A stretch of DNA of 64,000 bases, taken from Ructibacterium sp965146665 (GTDB lineage: Bacteria > Bacillota > Clostridia > Monoglobales > Monoglobaceae). Shown piece after piece: positions 48,189-58,253 of the stretch (within the stretch, counting starts at the first letter, position 1; each line of letters starts with the position of its first letter). Location: contig CBCTHE010000019.1 in the NCBI GenBank assembly GCA_965146665.1, forward strand, positions 1-64,000. Direction: 5' to 3'. The notes under the pieces were generated by a model. The model worked only from the letters and a program-made list of their open reading frames with translations. It made no database searches and was not told the origin of the DNA. The translations under genes were made by a program, and so were the position numbers.

Positions 48189-49115
48189 TTAACTGCGAAG
48201 CTCAAAAAGAATCCGCTCCAAATCCTCCTTGCTGTAATACTCAATCTCAATCTTACCTTTTTTTGCGCCCTCGTGGATTTTCACCTTTGTGCCAAGCCGG
48301 GAAGACAGGGATGTTTCCACATCCTCATAGTACTGGAGCATCAGCGGATTGGACGCCTTGGCGGGCGGCTGACTGCGCACCTTTCCAATTCTGGAGACAA
48401 GGGCTTCCACCTGGCGGACATTCAGGCCGTCGCGCGCGATCTGTTCGGCCAGCTCCAATTGAAGCGTCTTGTCCTCCACAGCCAGCAGAGCGCGGGCATG
48501 TCCCTGTGTCAGGTCGCCGGCAATCACCATTTTTTTAATCGCGTCTCCCAGATTGTTGAGGCGTAGGGCATTTGCCACAGCACTCCGGCTTTTGCCGACC
48601 CTCTGGCCGATTTCCTCCTGGGTCAGCGCAAACGCGTCCATAAGCTGCTGATATCCCTCTGCCTCCTCTATGGGGTTCAGGTCCTCGCGCTGTAAGTTCT
48701 CCACCAGAGCCAGCTCCATGACCTCTTTGTCCTGAAAATCCCGGATAATGCAGGGCATTTCCTTTAATCCCGCCAGCTTTGAGGCCCGCCAGCGGCGCTC
48801 TCCGGCTACAATTCGATAGGTACCGCTGTCTGTGGGGGTCACAAGAATGGGCTGAACAAGACCATGCTCTTGTATGGACTGGCAGAGCGCGGCCAGCTTT
48901 TCCGGGTCAAACTGTTTTCTTGGCTGTCCTTTGTTGGGTTCAATGTCAATCAGCTTCAGCATGACGACATTTTTTCCGTCTGCGGCAGGTGCGCCGATCT
49001 GCTCAATTTCGTGTATAATATCTCTGCTTTCATCAGGATCGCCTCCTGAGGTATCCATAAAGAGGGCGCCAAGGCCCTTTCCAAGGCCTTTTTTCTGTTT
49101 TCTATTCTCTGGCAT
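48189..49115 (-). CDS. parB: ParB/Spo0J chromosome-partitioning protein
   Basis: The N-terminus MPENRKQKKGLGKGLGALF is typical, followed by a ParB nuclease-like CTPase domain (NKGQPRKQFDPEKL, VAGERRWRASKLAG, ENLQREDLNPIEEAEGYQQL) and the HTH (LTQEEIGQRVGKSRSAVANA). A C-terminal dimerisation domain ends LERILFELRS. ParB loads at parS and, as a CTP-dependent clamp, spreads on DNA to organise the origin and recruit SMC. It lies 47 bp downstream of parA and two parS sites are 220 bp upstream of parA. Confidence 0.97.
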   Translation of the reverse strand: MPENRKQKKGLGKGLGALFMDTSGGDPDESRDIIHEIEQIGAPAADGKNVVMLKLIDIEPNKGQPRKQFDPEKLAALCQSIQEHGLVQPILVTPTDSGTYRIVAGERRWRASKLAGLKEMPCIIRDFQDKEVMELALVENLQREDLNPIEEAEGYQQLMDAFALTQEEIGQRVGKSRSAVANALRLNNLGDAIKKMVIAGDLTQGHARALLAVEDKTLQLELAEQIARDGLNVRQVEALVSRIGKVRSQPPAKASNPLMLQYYEDVETSLSSRLGTKVKIHEGAKKGKIEIEYYSKEDLERILFELRS

Positions 49116-49162
49116 TTTTTCACATCCTATTCCTAATATGCTTGTCCATCTGCATTGTAAGG

Positions 49163-49930
49163 TTAATTCCGGTTCATGCGCAGTACCTCATTGGCCAGCT
49201 TCCGGTAACATTCCGCGCCGCGGGAGCGCTTATCAAAGGCAATGATAGGCTGTCCATAGCTGGGGGCCTCGGAAAGCCGCACATTGCGGGGAATCACCGT
49301 TTTATAGACAGTGGCGCCAAAGTACTTCTGCACCTCCTCTACCACCTGTACGGATAAATTGGTTCTGGCGTCATACATGGTGAGCAATACGCCTTCAATT
49401 TTCAGGTCACGGTTTAATCCCTGCTTTACCATTTTAATGGTACGGGTCAGCTGGCTTAGACCCTCCAGCGCATAATATTCGCACTGGATGGGAATCAGCA
49501 CGCTGTCTGCCGCGCCAAAGGCGTTCAGCGTAATCAGGCCCAGGGAGGGGGGGCAGTCTATTATAATAAAATCAAACGCGTCACGCACGGGAGCAATGGC
49601 TTTTTTTAGCTGATATTCCCGGTTTGGAACGTCTACAAGCTCCAATTCAGCCCCTGCCAGGCTGATATTCCCAGGACACAGCCAAAGATTCTTGTATGCC
49701 GTTTCAATCAGGGCCTCCGGCATGGGGAGCTCGTTCACAAGACAGTCATAGGTGGAATTTTCCGCTTCGTTTCCGTCAATGCCAAGCCCGCTGGAGGTGT
49801 TGCCCTGCGGATCGCTGTCTATAATCAGCACTTTTTTACCTTTGAGGGCAATGCAGGCGCTCAAATTGATGGCAGTTGTGGTTTTGCCGACGCCGCCCTT
49901 CTGATTGGCAATCGCAATCACTTTTCCCAT
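49163..49930 (-). CDS. parA: ParA/Soj chromosome-partitioning ATPase
   Basis: A deviant Walker A (IAIANQKGGVGKTTTAINL) sits at the N-terminus, followed by Walker A' VLIIDSDPQGNTSSG and Walker B FIIIDCPPSLG. The 255-residue length matches Soj. ParA binds DNA non-specifically and moves ParB-parS complexes, and in some species regulates DnaA. ATG 49930 after GGAGATAACT is the correct start; the frame to 50041 lacks family sequence. It forms an operon with parB, and a promoter is visible upstream at 50070-50097. Confidence 0.97.
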   Translation of the reverse strand: MGKVIAIANQKGGVGKTTTAINLSACIALKGKKVLIIDSDPQGNTSSGLGIDGNEAENSTYDCLVNELPMPEALIETAYKNLWLCPGNISLAGAELELVDVPNREYQLKKAIAPVRDAFDFIIIDCPPSLGLITLNAFGAADSVLIPIQCEYYALEGLSQLTRTIKMVKQGLNRDLKIEGVLLTMYDARTNLSVQVVEEVQKYFGATVYKTVIPRNVRLSEAPSYGQPIIAFDKRSRGAECYRKLANEVLRMNRN

Positions 49931-50069
49931 AGTTATCTCCATTCCGCCGCTCCGCGCCGGCATCAGACAGCCAAAAGTTTCTCTTATCCGCGGAGCAGGG
50001 AAATCATAAGAGAAAAAAATCTTTTGTACCTTAAGCGGCATATACGCTGCTTCTCATGTGTCACACATT

Positions 50070-50097
50070 ATTATAGCATAAAATAAGAAAAATACAA
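50070..50097 (-). promoter_or_regulatory. parAB promoter
   Basis: TTGTAT (50097-50092), 16 bp ending in ATGC, TATAAT (50075-50070) on the minus strand. Confidence 0.75.
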
Positions 50098-50154
50098 GGT
50101 GAAAACAGGATTTTTTATGAACTGTATTTAAATTTTATGTGACATTTTATGGCT

Positions 50155-50170
50155 TGTTTCACATGAAACA
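50155..50170. promoter_or_regulatory. parS: parS site 1
   Basis: TGTTTCACATGAAACA differs from the consensus TGTTTCACGTGAAACA by one base (A for G at position 9). It lies upstream of parAB. Confidence 0.9.
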
Positions 50171-50192
50171 AGCAAAGCGGGTTGAAATGGCC

Positions 50193-50208
50193 TGTTTCAC
50201 ATGAAACA
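50193..50208. promoter_or_regulatory. parS: parS site 2
   Basis: Identical copy of site 1, 38 bp further, same orientation. Confidence 0.9.
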
Positions 50209-50242
50209 ATTAAGTATTTGTTTGCTGATCTATATAAGCATA

Positions 50243-50270
50243 CAAAAAGGCGCTTCCCAACGGGAGCGCC
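50243..50270 (-). terminator. Terminator of the MATE gene/tex operon
   Basis: GGCGCTTCCC, loop AAC, GGGAGCGCC with one bulged base; five T follow on the minus strand. Confidence 0.8.
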
Positions 50271-50294
50271 CGTGTGATAAGTTGTGCCGCAGCG

Positions 50295-51638
50295 TCACGC
50301 GTCGGCGGCAACGACATTTTTTATCCATTTTTTACTGCGAAACCGCCATACGGAGGCAATAATCTTCACAAGCTCTTCACAGCACATCATGGAGTAGGTC
50401 ACAATCAGCGGCAGATGGAATACAAGCCCGCCCAAAATCACCATGGGAACGCCCACCAGCCAGACACAGCCTACGTCAATCAAAAATGCGGTCCGCGTAT
50501 CGCCGCCGTTACGGAAAACACCGACAATGAACAGGAAGGTCAGAGACTTGACGTTCATCATGACGGCCATAACAATCAAAATGTTCATGGCTTGCTGCCG
50601 TACCTCAGGCGATATGTTGTAGGGCATTAAAATCAACGGCCGAATCAGTACGAAGACAACGGACAAAACCAAAGCGGTCAGAAATGATAAAAATGCCAGT
50701 TTCTTTGCGTAGACATAGGCCTGCCTATATTTTTTCGCGCCCACGGCTTTTCCAATGAACACACCGCCCGCGTTTCCGCCCCCATGAAAGAAAACCAGCA
50801 TAAGGCGCTCAATGTTCTGTACAATGGTGATAACCACAATGGCCTCGGTGCTGATCCGTGCAAAGACCCAGGAATATACCGTTACGCCAATGGCCCAGGC
50901 CATTTCATTGAAAATAACCGGAGCAGAGGTCTTGCAAAAACGGACAAACAGATCCTTTGGAATGGTGAACAGCTCTTTGGGTTTTGCGGCCTGAATCATC
51001 TTTCTGCCATAGACAGCGGACAGCATCACGGCAAGTTCAGCAAAGCGCGCAATCACAGTTGCAATGGCGGCGCCTTCCACGCCCAGAGCCGGCGCGCCCA
51101 GATGGCCGAAGATCAGAACCCAGTTTAGAATAACATTGACCGTAAGACCTACCGCGCGGACCAGAAATGGAAGTCCCGCCCGTTCACTGCAGCAAACACT
51201 CATATCAAAGGCTGTGGTAATGGCCGTTGCCAGATAGCCGATGCAGACAATCCGCAAATAGCCGACGCCCTCCTGTATCACTGCCGGATCCGCCTTAAAC
51301 GCCTGAAATATCTGCACCGGAAAAATGGAGGCGGCAAGGATAAATACACAGGAAAGGAGGAAGGAGAGCATCAGATTCAGTCCGAGAATCTTCCGCATTC
51401 CCTTTACATCCTGGGTGCCCCAGAACTGAGATGCAAAAACGCCCGCGCCGCAGCTCATGCCAAATAAAAATACGGTATACAGAAAATATACCTGGTTTCC
51501 AATGCCCACAGCCGCGATGGAGGTCTCCCCAAGCTGGCCCACCATAATGGTGTCGACCAGATTGATCAGGGAAGAAATCAGCTCCTTCAGGGCCATAGGA
51601 ATCATCAGAATAAAAAATTTCTTATAAAACGACTTCAT
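50295..51638 (-). CDS. MATE-family efflux transporter (second copy)
   Basis: A 447-residue, 12-helix protein with the MATE pattern: LINLVDTIMVGQLGETSIAA near the start, GMSCGAGVFASQFWG, and the repeated half starting with FCKTSAPVIFNEMAWAIGVT. It belongs to the same superfamily as the 9349-10698 protein but is clearly different in sequence (not a recent duplicate). It starts 41 bp after the end of tex, and a terminator follows, so it is the last gene of the ispG-polC-tex unit. Confidence 0.93.
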   Translation of the reverse strand: MKSFYKKFFILMIPMALKELISSLINLVDTIMVGQLGETSIAAVGIGNQVYFLYTVFLFGMSCGAGVFASQFWGTQDVKGMRKILGLNLMLSFLLSCVFILAASIFPVQIFQAFKADPAVIQEGVGYLRIVCIGYLATAITTAFDMSVCCSERAGLPFLVRAVGLTVNVILNWVLIFGHLGAPALGVEGAAIATVIARFAELAVMLSAVYGRKMIQAAKPKELFTIPKDLFVRFCKTSAPVIFNEMAWAIGVTVYSWVFARISTEAIVVITIVQNIERLMLVFFHGGGNAGGVFIGKAVGAKKYRQAYVYAKKLAFLSFLTALVLSVVFVLIRPLILMPYNISPEVRQQAMNILIVMAVMMNVKSLTFLFIVGVFRNGGDTRTAFLIDVGCVWLVGVPMVILGGLVFHLPLIVTYSMMCCEELVKIIASVWRFRSKKWIKNVVAADA

Positions 51639-51678
51639 AGCAAATCTATTACCCCTTAAATTTACGAAATATAGTATA

Positions 51679-53844
51679 TCAGTCTACGTTTTTCATGGTC
51701 AGGCTGATACGGTTTTTCTTTGCGTCCGCCTCCAGTACCCGAACCTTGACAATATCCCCAATGGATACCACGTCCATGGGATGCTTGACATATTTGTCGG
51801 ACAGCTGGGAGATGTGCACAAGCCCGTCCTGGTGGACGCCAATGTCCACAAACGCGCCGAAATCAATGACATTGCGGACCGTTCCGGTGAGGACCATGCC
51901 CTCCTTCAGATCCTCAATGCTCATGACGTCACTGCGCAGAATGGGCTGTTCCACCTCGTCCCGGGGATCCCGGCCGGGCTTCATCAGCTCGGTGATGATA
52001 TCCTGCAGGGTGGGGGCTCCAATGCCCAGTTCATCGGCCAGCTTTTCGATACCGGCCCTGCGGGCCGCGGCGCCAAGCTCACCCAGACGGCGGGCCCGGA
52101 CATCCTCCAGCGTATAGCCCAGCTTTTCCAGCAGGGCCTTGGCCGCGGCATAGCTCTCCGGGTGGACGGAGGTATTGTCCAGCACATTCTTTCCGTCCTT
52201 GATCCGCAGAAAGCCCGCGCACTGCTCAAAGGCCTTGGGACCCAGCTTTGACACCTTCTTCAGGTCACTGCGGCTGGCAAAGGCGCCAGCCTCCTCGCGA
52301 TAGGCCACAATGTTTTTCGCAATGGCGCCGGAAATACCCGACACATAGGTGAGAAGAGGGGCGGATGCGGTATTCAGATCCACCCCCACGCTGTTGACCA
52401 CGTCCTCCACAACCCCGCCCAGAGTCTCGCCCAGGCGTTTCTGGTTCATATCATGCTGGTACTGGCCCACCCCAATGGCCTTTGGCTCAATCTTCACCAG
52501 CTCGGCCAGGGGATCCTGAACCCGGCGGGCAATGGAGATGGCGCTCCGGCGGGTCACGTCAAAGTCCGGAAACTCTTCGGCGCCCAGTTTGGAGGCGGAA
52601 TAGACCGAAGCCCCCGCCTCATTGGTGATGATATACCGGACCTTGGTGCCGGGCAGGGTTTTCAAAAGCTCTGCGGCAAACATCTCGGTCTCCTTGGAGG
52701 CGGTGCCATTGCCAATGGAAATCAGGTCCGCGTCATATTTGCGGATCAAATCCTTGATATATTTGGCGGCGGCCTGTTTCTGTCCCTCGGAGTGGGTCAC
52801 ATAGATCACGCCGGTGTCCAAAACCTTTCCCGTGCCGTCCACCACGCCGACCTTACAACCTGTACGATAGCCGGGGTCCAGACCAATGACGACCTTGTCA
52901 TGGATGGGGGGCTGCATGAGCAGGTTCTTGAGGTTTACCTTAAAGACCTTCATGGCCTGTTCCTGGGCCGCCTCGGTGAGCTCATTGCGGATCTCCCTCT
53001 CAATGGACGGGGCGATCAGCCGGTCGTAGGCGTCCTGGGCCGCGCGTTCCACAAAGGAGGAGGAGGGAGCGGGCGTTTTACGGAGTTCCTTCCTATATAA
53101 ATAGGAGAGTATCTTTTCGGTGTCTGCGGGAATGGACACGCTGAGGAATTTTTCCTTTTCACCCCGGTCAATGGCCAAGGTGCGGTGGGGTGCCAGCTTG
53201 CAACAGGGCTCCGCGAAATCGTAATACATGCGGTATACGCTGTCCTCCTCAGTGGCGGCCTTGACGGTGACTACCCCGGTGCGGAAGGTGATGTCCCGGA
53301 TTTTTTTCCGATGCTCCGCGTTGTCGGAGACTGCCTCCGCAATGATGTCCATGGCCCCCTGCAGGGCCTCCTGCGCAGTGCAGACCTCCAGCTCTGGGTT
53401 TACATAATCATTTGCCGCCAAAACCGGGTCAAAGCCGGGCTCCTGGGCGTAAATGGCGTCGGCCAGAGGCGACAGGCCCCGTGCCCTTGCGACGGTGGCC
53501 CGGGTTTTGCGCTTCGGACGATAGGGCCGGTACAGGTCCTCAATTTCGGTGAGCTTCTGACAGGCGTCAATGGCGGCCGCCAGCTCCTCGGTGAGTTTGC
53601 CCTGCTCGCTGATGATCCGCTTCACGTCCTCCTTGCGCTCTTGCATGCTGCGCAGGTAGGCAAACCGTTCCTCAAAGGTGCGGAGCACCTCGTCGCTGAG
53701 TTCGCCGGTGGCTTCCTTCCGGTAACGGGAGATAAAAGGGATGGTGTTTCCCGCGTCGATCAGCTCAATGGTGTTGTCCACCTGCCATTGCTTCAGATTC
53801 AGCTCCTGCGCCAGCTGCCGCGCGATTTCCATATGTATTTCCAT
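51679..53844 (-). CDS. tex: Transcription accessory protein Tex
   Basis: Tex is a multidomain RNA-binding factor (about 720 residues). Visible are the N-terminal helical domain with TIPFISRYRKEATGELSDEV, the YqgF-like domain (VIGLDPGYRTGCKVGVVDGT), helix-hairpin-helix segments (VGVDLNTASAPLLTYVSGIS) and a C-terminal S1 domain (GMVLTGTVRNVIDFGAFVDI). ATG 53844 is preferred over the open frame to 53868 and a further ATG at 53832. It lies 93 bp after polC, with no terminator between. Confidence 0.95.
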   Translation of the reverse strand: MEIHMEIARQLAQELNLKQWQVDNTIELIDAGNTIPFISRYRKEATGELSDEVLRTFEERFAYLRSMQERKEDVKRIISEQGKLTEELAAAIDACQKLTEIEDLYRPYRPKRKTRATVARARGLSPLADAIYAQEPGFDPVLAANDYVNPELEVCTAQEALQGAMDIIAEAVSDNAEHRKKIRDITFRTGVVTVKAATEEDSVYRMYYDFAEPCCKLAPHRTLAIDRGEKEKFLSVSIPADTEKILSYLYRKELRKTPAPSSSFVERAAQDAYDRLIAPSIEREIRNELTEAAQEQAMKVFKVNLKNLLMQPPIHDKVVIGLDPGYRTGCKVGVVDGTGKVLDTGVIYVTHSEGQKQAAAKYIKDLIRKYDADLISIGNGTASKETEMFAAELLKTLPGTKVRYIITNEAGASVYSASKLGAEEFPDFDVTRRSAISIARRVQDPLAELVKIEPKAIGVGQYQHDMNQKRLGETLGGVVEDVVNSVGVDLNTASAPLLTYVSGISGAIAKNIVAYREEAGAFASRSDLKKVSKLGPKAFEQCAGFLRIKDGKNVLDNTSVHPESYAAAKALLEKLGYTLEDVRARRLGELGAAARRAGIEKLADELGIGAPTLQDIITELMKPGRDPRDEVEQPILRSDVMSIEDLKEGMVLTGTVRNVIDFGAFVDIGVHQDGLVHISQLSDKYVKHPMDVVSIGDIVKVRVLEADAKKNRISLTMKNVD

Positions 53845-53936
53845 AATTTTCGCAGCCTTTCTGCCCACACAAATCTATCATTCATCTGCTTGCCGGCCAC
53901 CTCACCGTGGGCGGATAAGGCGGGGCCGGGACGGGA

Positions 53937-56900
53937 TCAGCCCAGCATGTCAAACAGGCTGATCTGACTGCTCTCCGGCAGGTCGTCCAGCACCCCGTTT
54001 TCACTCAGGGTTTCAATGACGGCCTTGTTGATGCCAGCACGGTTTTTCAAATCGTCCTGGGAGAGGAATTTTCCCTCCTTTGCGGCATCCATAATGGCAT
54101 CCGCCGCCGCGTCGCCAACGCCCGCAAAGGCGTTCAGGGGCGGCAGGATAGCGTTGTCAACCTTCTGGAACTTCCGCGCGTGGGAGCGGTAGAGATCCAC
54201 GGGCAGGAAGGTGATCCCCCGTTCGTACATCTCCAGACAGATCTCCAGAATGGTATAGAGGGACTTCTCGTTGGCGGTCATGTTCCCGGACTTCAGGGTC
54301 AGTTTCCGCATTTCGTCGCGGACCTTCTGGACCCCCTGGGTCATGAGAGCCGCGTCAAACAGATCGGCCCGGACGGTGAAATACGCGATATAGAACTCCA
54401 CTGGATAGTTGACCTTGAAATAGGCGATCCGGAAGGCCATCATGACATAGGCGGCGGCATGGGCCTTGGGGAACATATATTTGATCTTTTTACAGGAGTC
54501 CAGATACCAGTCCGGGATGGTGGGCTGGGCCTTGATGGCCTCCTCGTATTCCGGCGGCATGCCTTCCTTGGCGGCGCGCCCTTTGCGGACGAACTCCATG
54601 ATCTTAAAGGCCATGCTGGGATCCAGGCCGTGCTGGATCAGGAACACCATAATATCGTCACGCAGACCGATAACCTCTGACAGGCTGGCCTTTTTGGCCT
54701 TGATCAAGTCCTGCGCGTTGTTGAGCCAAACGTCCGTTCCGTGGGACAGACCGGAGATAACCAGCAGCTCCATAAAGGTGGTGGGTTTGGTCTCAACCAG
54801 CATGCCCCGGACAAAGGAGGTGCCGAACTCGGGAACGCCGAAGGTGCCCACCTCACTGTTGATCTGATTGGGCTTGAGGCCCAGGGCCTCTGTGCTGGAA
54901 AACAGGCTCATAGTCTTTTTGTCGTCCAGAGGGATCTCCATGGCGTTCAGACCGGTCAAATCCTCCAGCATACGAATGGTAGATGGATCATCATGTCCCA
55001 GAATATCCAGCTTCAGCAGGTTATCATGGATGGAGTGGAAGTCAAAGTGGGTGGTGATGATGTCCGAATCCTTCTTGTCAGCCGGGTGCTGGATGGGGCA
55101 GAAGTCGTGGATATCCATGGTTTTGGGGCAGACGATAATGCCGCCCGGATGCTGGCCGGTGGTGCGCTTCACGTCGATCATGCCGCGGGAAACCCGGATC
55201 AGCTCAGCCTCCGGTGCCTCAATGCCCTTGTTCTCATAGTATTTCCGGGCAAAGCCATAGGCGGTTTTGTCCGCGATGGTGCCGATGGTTCCGGCCTTAA
55301 ACACGTATTCATCCCCAAACAGCTCGCCCACGTATTTGTGGGCCGTGGCCTGGTATTCGCCGGAGAAGTTCAGGTCAATGTCCGGCACCTTATCGCCTTT
55401 AAAGCCCAGGAACGTCTCAAAGGGGATGGTGAGACCGTCTTTTTTCATCATGGTCCCGCACACCGGGCAGGACTTGTCCGGCATATCCGGCCCCACGGCA
55501 AACTCGCCGTGCTCAAAGAACTCGCTGTGCTTGCAGTCCGGGTTGGGGCAGATGTAGTGGGGACAGAGGGCGTTGACCTCTGTGATATCGGACAAAAATG
55601 CCGCAAAGGAGGAGCCGACGCTCCCCCGGGAGCCGACCAGATACCCGGCCTCGTTGGATTTTTTGACCAGCTTGTGGGCGATCATATACATGACCGAGTA
55701 CCCGTATTTCACAATACAGTCCAGCTCTTTGTCCATGCGCTCCTGTACCACGGCGGGCAGAACATCGCCGTATATCTTGTGGGCCTTTTTGTGGCACATG
55801 TCCACCAGGTCCTGCTCACAGTTTTCAATGGAAGGGGGATAGGAGCCGTCCTTGACCGGCTGGATATTCTCCACCATGTCCGCAATCCGGTTGGTGTTGG
55901 CAATGACCACCTCTTTGGCCTTCTCCTCGCCCAGGTAGGCGAATTCCTCCAGCATTTCATCTGTCGTGCGGAAAAACAAAGGCGCCTGCTGGTCCGCGTC
56001 GTCAAAGCCCTGGGCGCCCATGAGCACCCGGCGGTAGACCTCGTCCTCCGGGTCCATGAAGTGGACGTCACAGGTGGCAACCGTGGGCATGCCCAGCCGG
56101 TCCCCCAGGGCGACAATCTTTTGATTGATCTCCCGCAGGGCGTCGTCATTGGGCACGGTGCCGTTGCGCACCATGAACTGGTTGTTGCCGATGGGCTGGA
56201 TCTCCAGATAGTCATAGAAGGAGGCGATGGCCTCCAGCTCATTTTTGGATTTTCCGTCAACAATGGCCCGGTACAGCTCCCCGGCCTCACAGGCGGAGCC
56301 AATGATGAGCCCTTCCCGGAATTTTTCAATCACACTTCTGGGCATAATGGGTTTCCGGTAGAAGTATTTCAGGTTGGATTTGGAGATCAGCTGGTACAGG
56401 TTTTTCAGTCCGGTATAGTCCCTGGCAAGCAGGATAATGTGGTATTTGGGATTCTTGATCAGGGCGGGCTTGGTGTCAATGTTGACCTCCTGCGCCTCGC
56501 CGCCGTGCGCCTCCCGGATCATATCCAAAAACTTCAGGAAGATTTCCGCTGTGGCTGTGGCATCATCCACAGCCCTGTGGTGATTCTCAAGGGATACGCC
56601 CACCCGCTTTGCCACAGCGTCCAGGGAATGTTTGGCGTTCTCCGGGAACAGCTCCCGGGAGAGGCGCAGGGTATCCACAATTTTGTTGTGAAATTCCAGG
56701 CCCCGGTCCGTGGCCTTCTGGCGGATAAAGCCGGTGTCAAAGCTGGCGTTGTGGGCCACGACCACCGCGCCCTCGCAGAAGTCCAGAAACCTGGGCAGAA
56801 CCTCGTCAATAGGGGGCATGTCCCGCACCATATCATCGGAAATGCCTGTCAGCTGGGTGATGTTATAGGGGATCGGACAGCCGGGATTGACCAGCTGTGA

Positions 56901-58253
56901 GAAGGTCTCGGTCATCTCCCCGTCTACCACCTTAATGGCTCCGATCTCCGTGATTTCGTTCTTGCTGGGGCTCAGGCCGGTGGTCTCAATGTCAAACACC
57001 ACATAGGTGCTGTCCTTTCCCAGTCCGGCCAGGCCGTGGGCGGCGGAATCGGTGTCGTTGATGAGATACCCCTCCACGCCGTAGAGAACCTTGAAGTCCT
57101 GGCCGCCCTTGCGGATCCCGCTGGCGGCCTTGTGAGCATCCGGAAAGGCCTGCGCCACGCCGTGATCCGTAATGGCGATGGCCCGGTGACCCCAGTTTGC
57201 AGCCCGTTTGATCAGGTCTCCGGCAGAGGTCACCGCGTCCATGGCGCTCATCTTGGTATGGAGGTGGAGCTCCACCCGCTTTTCGGCGGCGTTGTCCTGC
57301 CGCTGGGGCAGGGGTTCCAAAAGCTCTGCGGCAACGGGCTTGAGCATCAGCTTGTGGGCATACTCGTCCATCTCAAAGCTGCCCAGCACCCGAAGCCGCT
57401 GGCCGGGGACAATGGCCTTTGCGGCTTTTTCCAGCCGCTCCGCCTTGGAGAAGATACTGCAGGAACAGGCCCAGCTGCTGTCCCCCAGATTGAAATCGAT
57501 CACCATATTTCCGGTGGGCCGGTTGTTCCGTTTCAGCTCCCGCACCTCGGCGGTGAGCACCTCGCCCTCCACCGCACAGTTGGTCATCCCCTCATTCAAG
57601 TCGATCATGGACATGACCTCCTGCCGGATGGGCTTGCCGAAGAGCAGGCCGGGCCCCACTTTGGGCCCCGCGCTCTTGCCGCCGGAGGAATTGGCGGTTC
57701 CGGGTCCTCGTTCCGCGGCCGCCTGGGCCGCCAGCTCCTGCTGCTGTTTTTCCCGCTGTTCCAGATAGCGTTCCATGTCCATGGCCTCAAATTCCAAAGC
57801 CGTGGTAATGGAGAGATCCAGCTCCTCCCGGACGGTCTCACAGATATAATCCGCAAACCGGCGCTGAACCAGCAGTTCCTTACCGCCCCGGATCCCGCTG
57901 ACGGTCAGACAGCCGCCGTCAAAGGCCAGCACGGCCGAGCCAAGGCAGATCCGGCAGGCGCCGTTGTCGTGGAGAAATGCCGAGACCAGTCCCTGAAAAT
58001 AGCCGGTGTCCGGCGTCAGCTTCGGGTATTTCAAATGGATGGTAAGGCTGTGCATGTGATAGATCTGCAAAATGGCGTCCCGGTACTGCAAGAGCTCCAT
58101 CCGGTTCAGAAACGCGGGACACACCAGCTCCAGATCAGCCCGGTTCTCCTCCAGATAGAGGTCACAGCGGCTCAGACTCGCCGCCTCCAGGGACTTGGCG
58201 AAGTCCTCCATCACGGTTACCTTGTCAAATAGATCCAATATTCCAATATTCAT
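53937..58253 (-). CDS. polC: DNA polymerase III alpha subunit, Gram-positive type
   Basis: PolC replicates the leading strand in low-GC Gram-positives. The 1438 residues match the family length. In order are an N-terminal region, an OB-type segment (EVLTAEVRELKRNNRPTGN), a PHP domain split around an exonuclease (VELHLHTKMSAMDAVTSAGD; exonuclease TYVVFDIETTGL, AHNASFDTGFI, HRAVDDATATAE), the catalytic palm (PDIDLNFSGEYQ with aspartates; RTTGQHPGGIIVCP) and a C-terminal HhH region. The ATG overlaps the ispG stop (ATGA). Confidence 0.98.
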   Translation of the reverse strand: MNIGILDLFDKVTVMEDFAKSLEAASLSRCDLYLEENRADLELVCPAFLNRMELLQYRDAILQIYHMHSLTIHLKYPKLTPDTGYFQGLVSAFLHDNGACRICLGSAVLAFDGGCLTVSGIRGGKELLVQRRFADYICETVREELDLSITTALEFEAMDMERYLEQREKQQQELAAQAAAERGPGTANSSGGKSAGPKVGPGLLFGKPIRQEVMSMIDLNEGMTNCAVEGEVLTAEVRELKRNNRPTGNMVIDFNLGDSSWACSCSIFSKAERLEKAAKAIVPGQRLRVLGSFEMDEYAHKLMLKPVAAELLEPLPQRQDNAAEKRVELHLHTKMSAMDAVTSAGDLIKRAANWGHRAIAITDHGVAQAFPDAHKAASGIRKGGQDFKVLYGVEGYLINDTDSAAHGLAGLGKDSTYVVFDIETTGLSPSKNEITEIGAIKVVDGEMTETFSQLVNPGCPIPYNITQLTGISDDMVRDMPPIDEVLPRFLDFCEGAVVVAHNASFDTGFIRQKATDRGLEFHNKIVDTLRLSRELFPENAKHSLDAVAKRVGVSLENHHRAVDDATATAEIFLKFLDMIREAHGGEAQEVNIDTKPALIKNPKYHIILLARDYTGLKNLYQLISKSNLKYFYRKPIMPRSVIEKFREGLIIGSACEAGELYRAIVDGKSKNELEAIASFYDYLEIQPIGNNQFMVRNGTVPNDDALREINQKIVALGDRLGMPTVATCDVHFMDPEDEVYRRVLMGAQGFDDADQQAPLFFRTTDEMLEEFAYLGEEKAKEVVIANTNRIADMVENIQPVKDGSYPPSIENCEQDLVDMCHKKAHKIYGDVLPAVVQERMDKELDCIVKYGYSVMYMIAHKLVKKSNEAGYLVGSRGSVGSSFAAFLSDITEVNALCPHYICPNPDCKHSEFFEHGEFAVGPDMPDKSCPVCGTMMKKDGLTIPFETFLGFKGDKVPDIDLNFSGEYQATAHKYVGELFGDEYVFKAGTIGTIADKTAYGFARKYYENKGIEAPEAELIRVSRGMIDVKRTTGQHPGGIIVCPKTMDIHDFCPIQHPADKKDSDIITTHFDFHSIHDNLLKLDILGHDDPSTIRMLEDLTGLNAMEIPLDDKKTMSLFSSTEALGLKPNQINSEVGTFGVPEFGTSFVRGMLVETKPTTFMELLVISGLSHGTDVWLNNAQDLIKAKKASLSEVIGLRDDIMVFLIQHGLDPSMAFKIMEFVRKGRAAKEGMPPEYEEAIKAQPTIPDWYLDSCKKIKYMFPKAHAAAYVMMAFRIAYFKVNYPVEFYIAYFTVRADLFDAALMTQGVQKVRDEMRKLTLKSGNMTANEKSLYTILEICLEMYERGITFLPVDLYRSHARKFQKVDNAILPPLNAFAGVGDAAADAIMDAAKEGKFLSQDDLKNRAGINKAVIETLSENGVLDDLPESSQISLFDMLG

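Noticed and set aside
54741..56900. 719-codon open frame on the plus strand within polC
   Set aside because: Exactly antisense to the conserved PolC coding region, with typical low-complexity shadow composition and no ribosome site; a GC-rich mirror frame.
57036..58232. 398-codon plus-strand frame
   Set aside because: Antisense to the N-terminal part of polC; no motif and no ribosome site.
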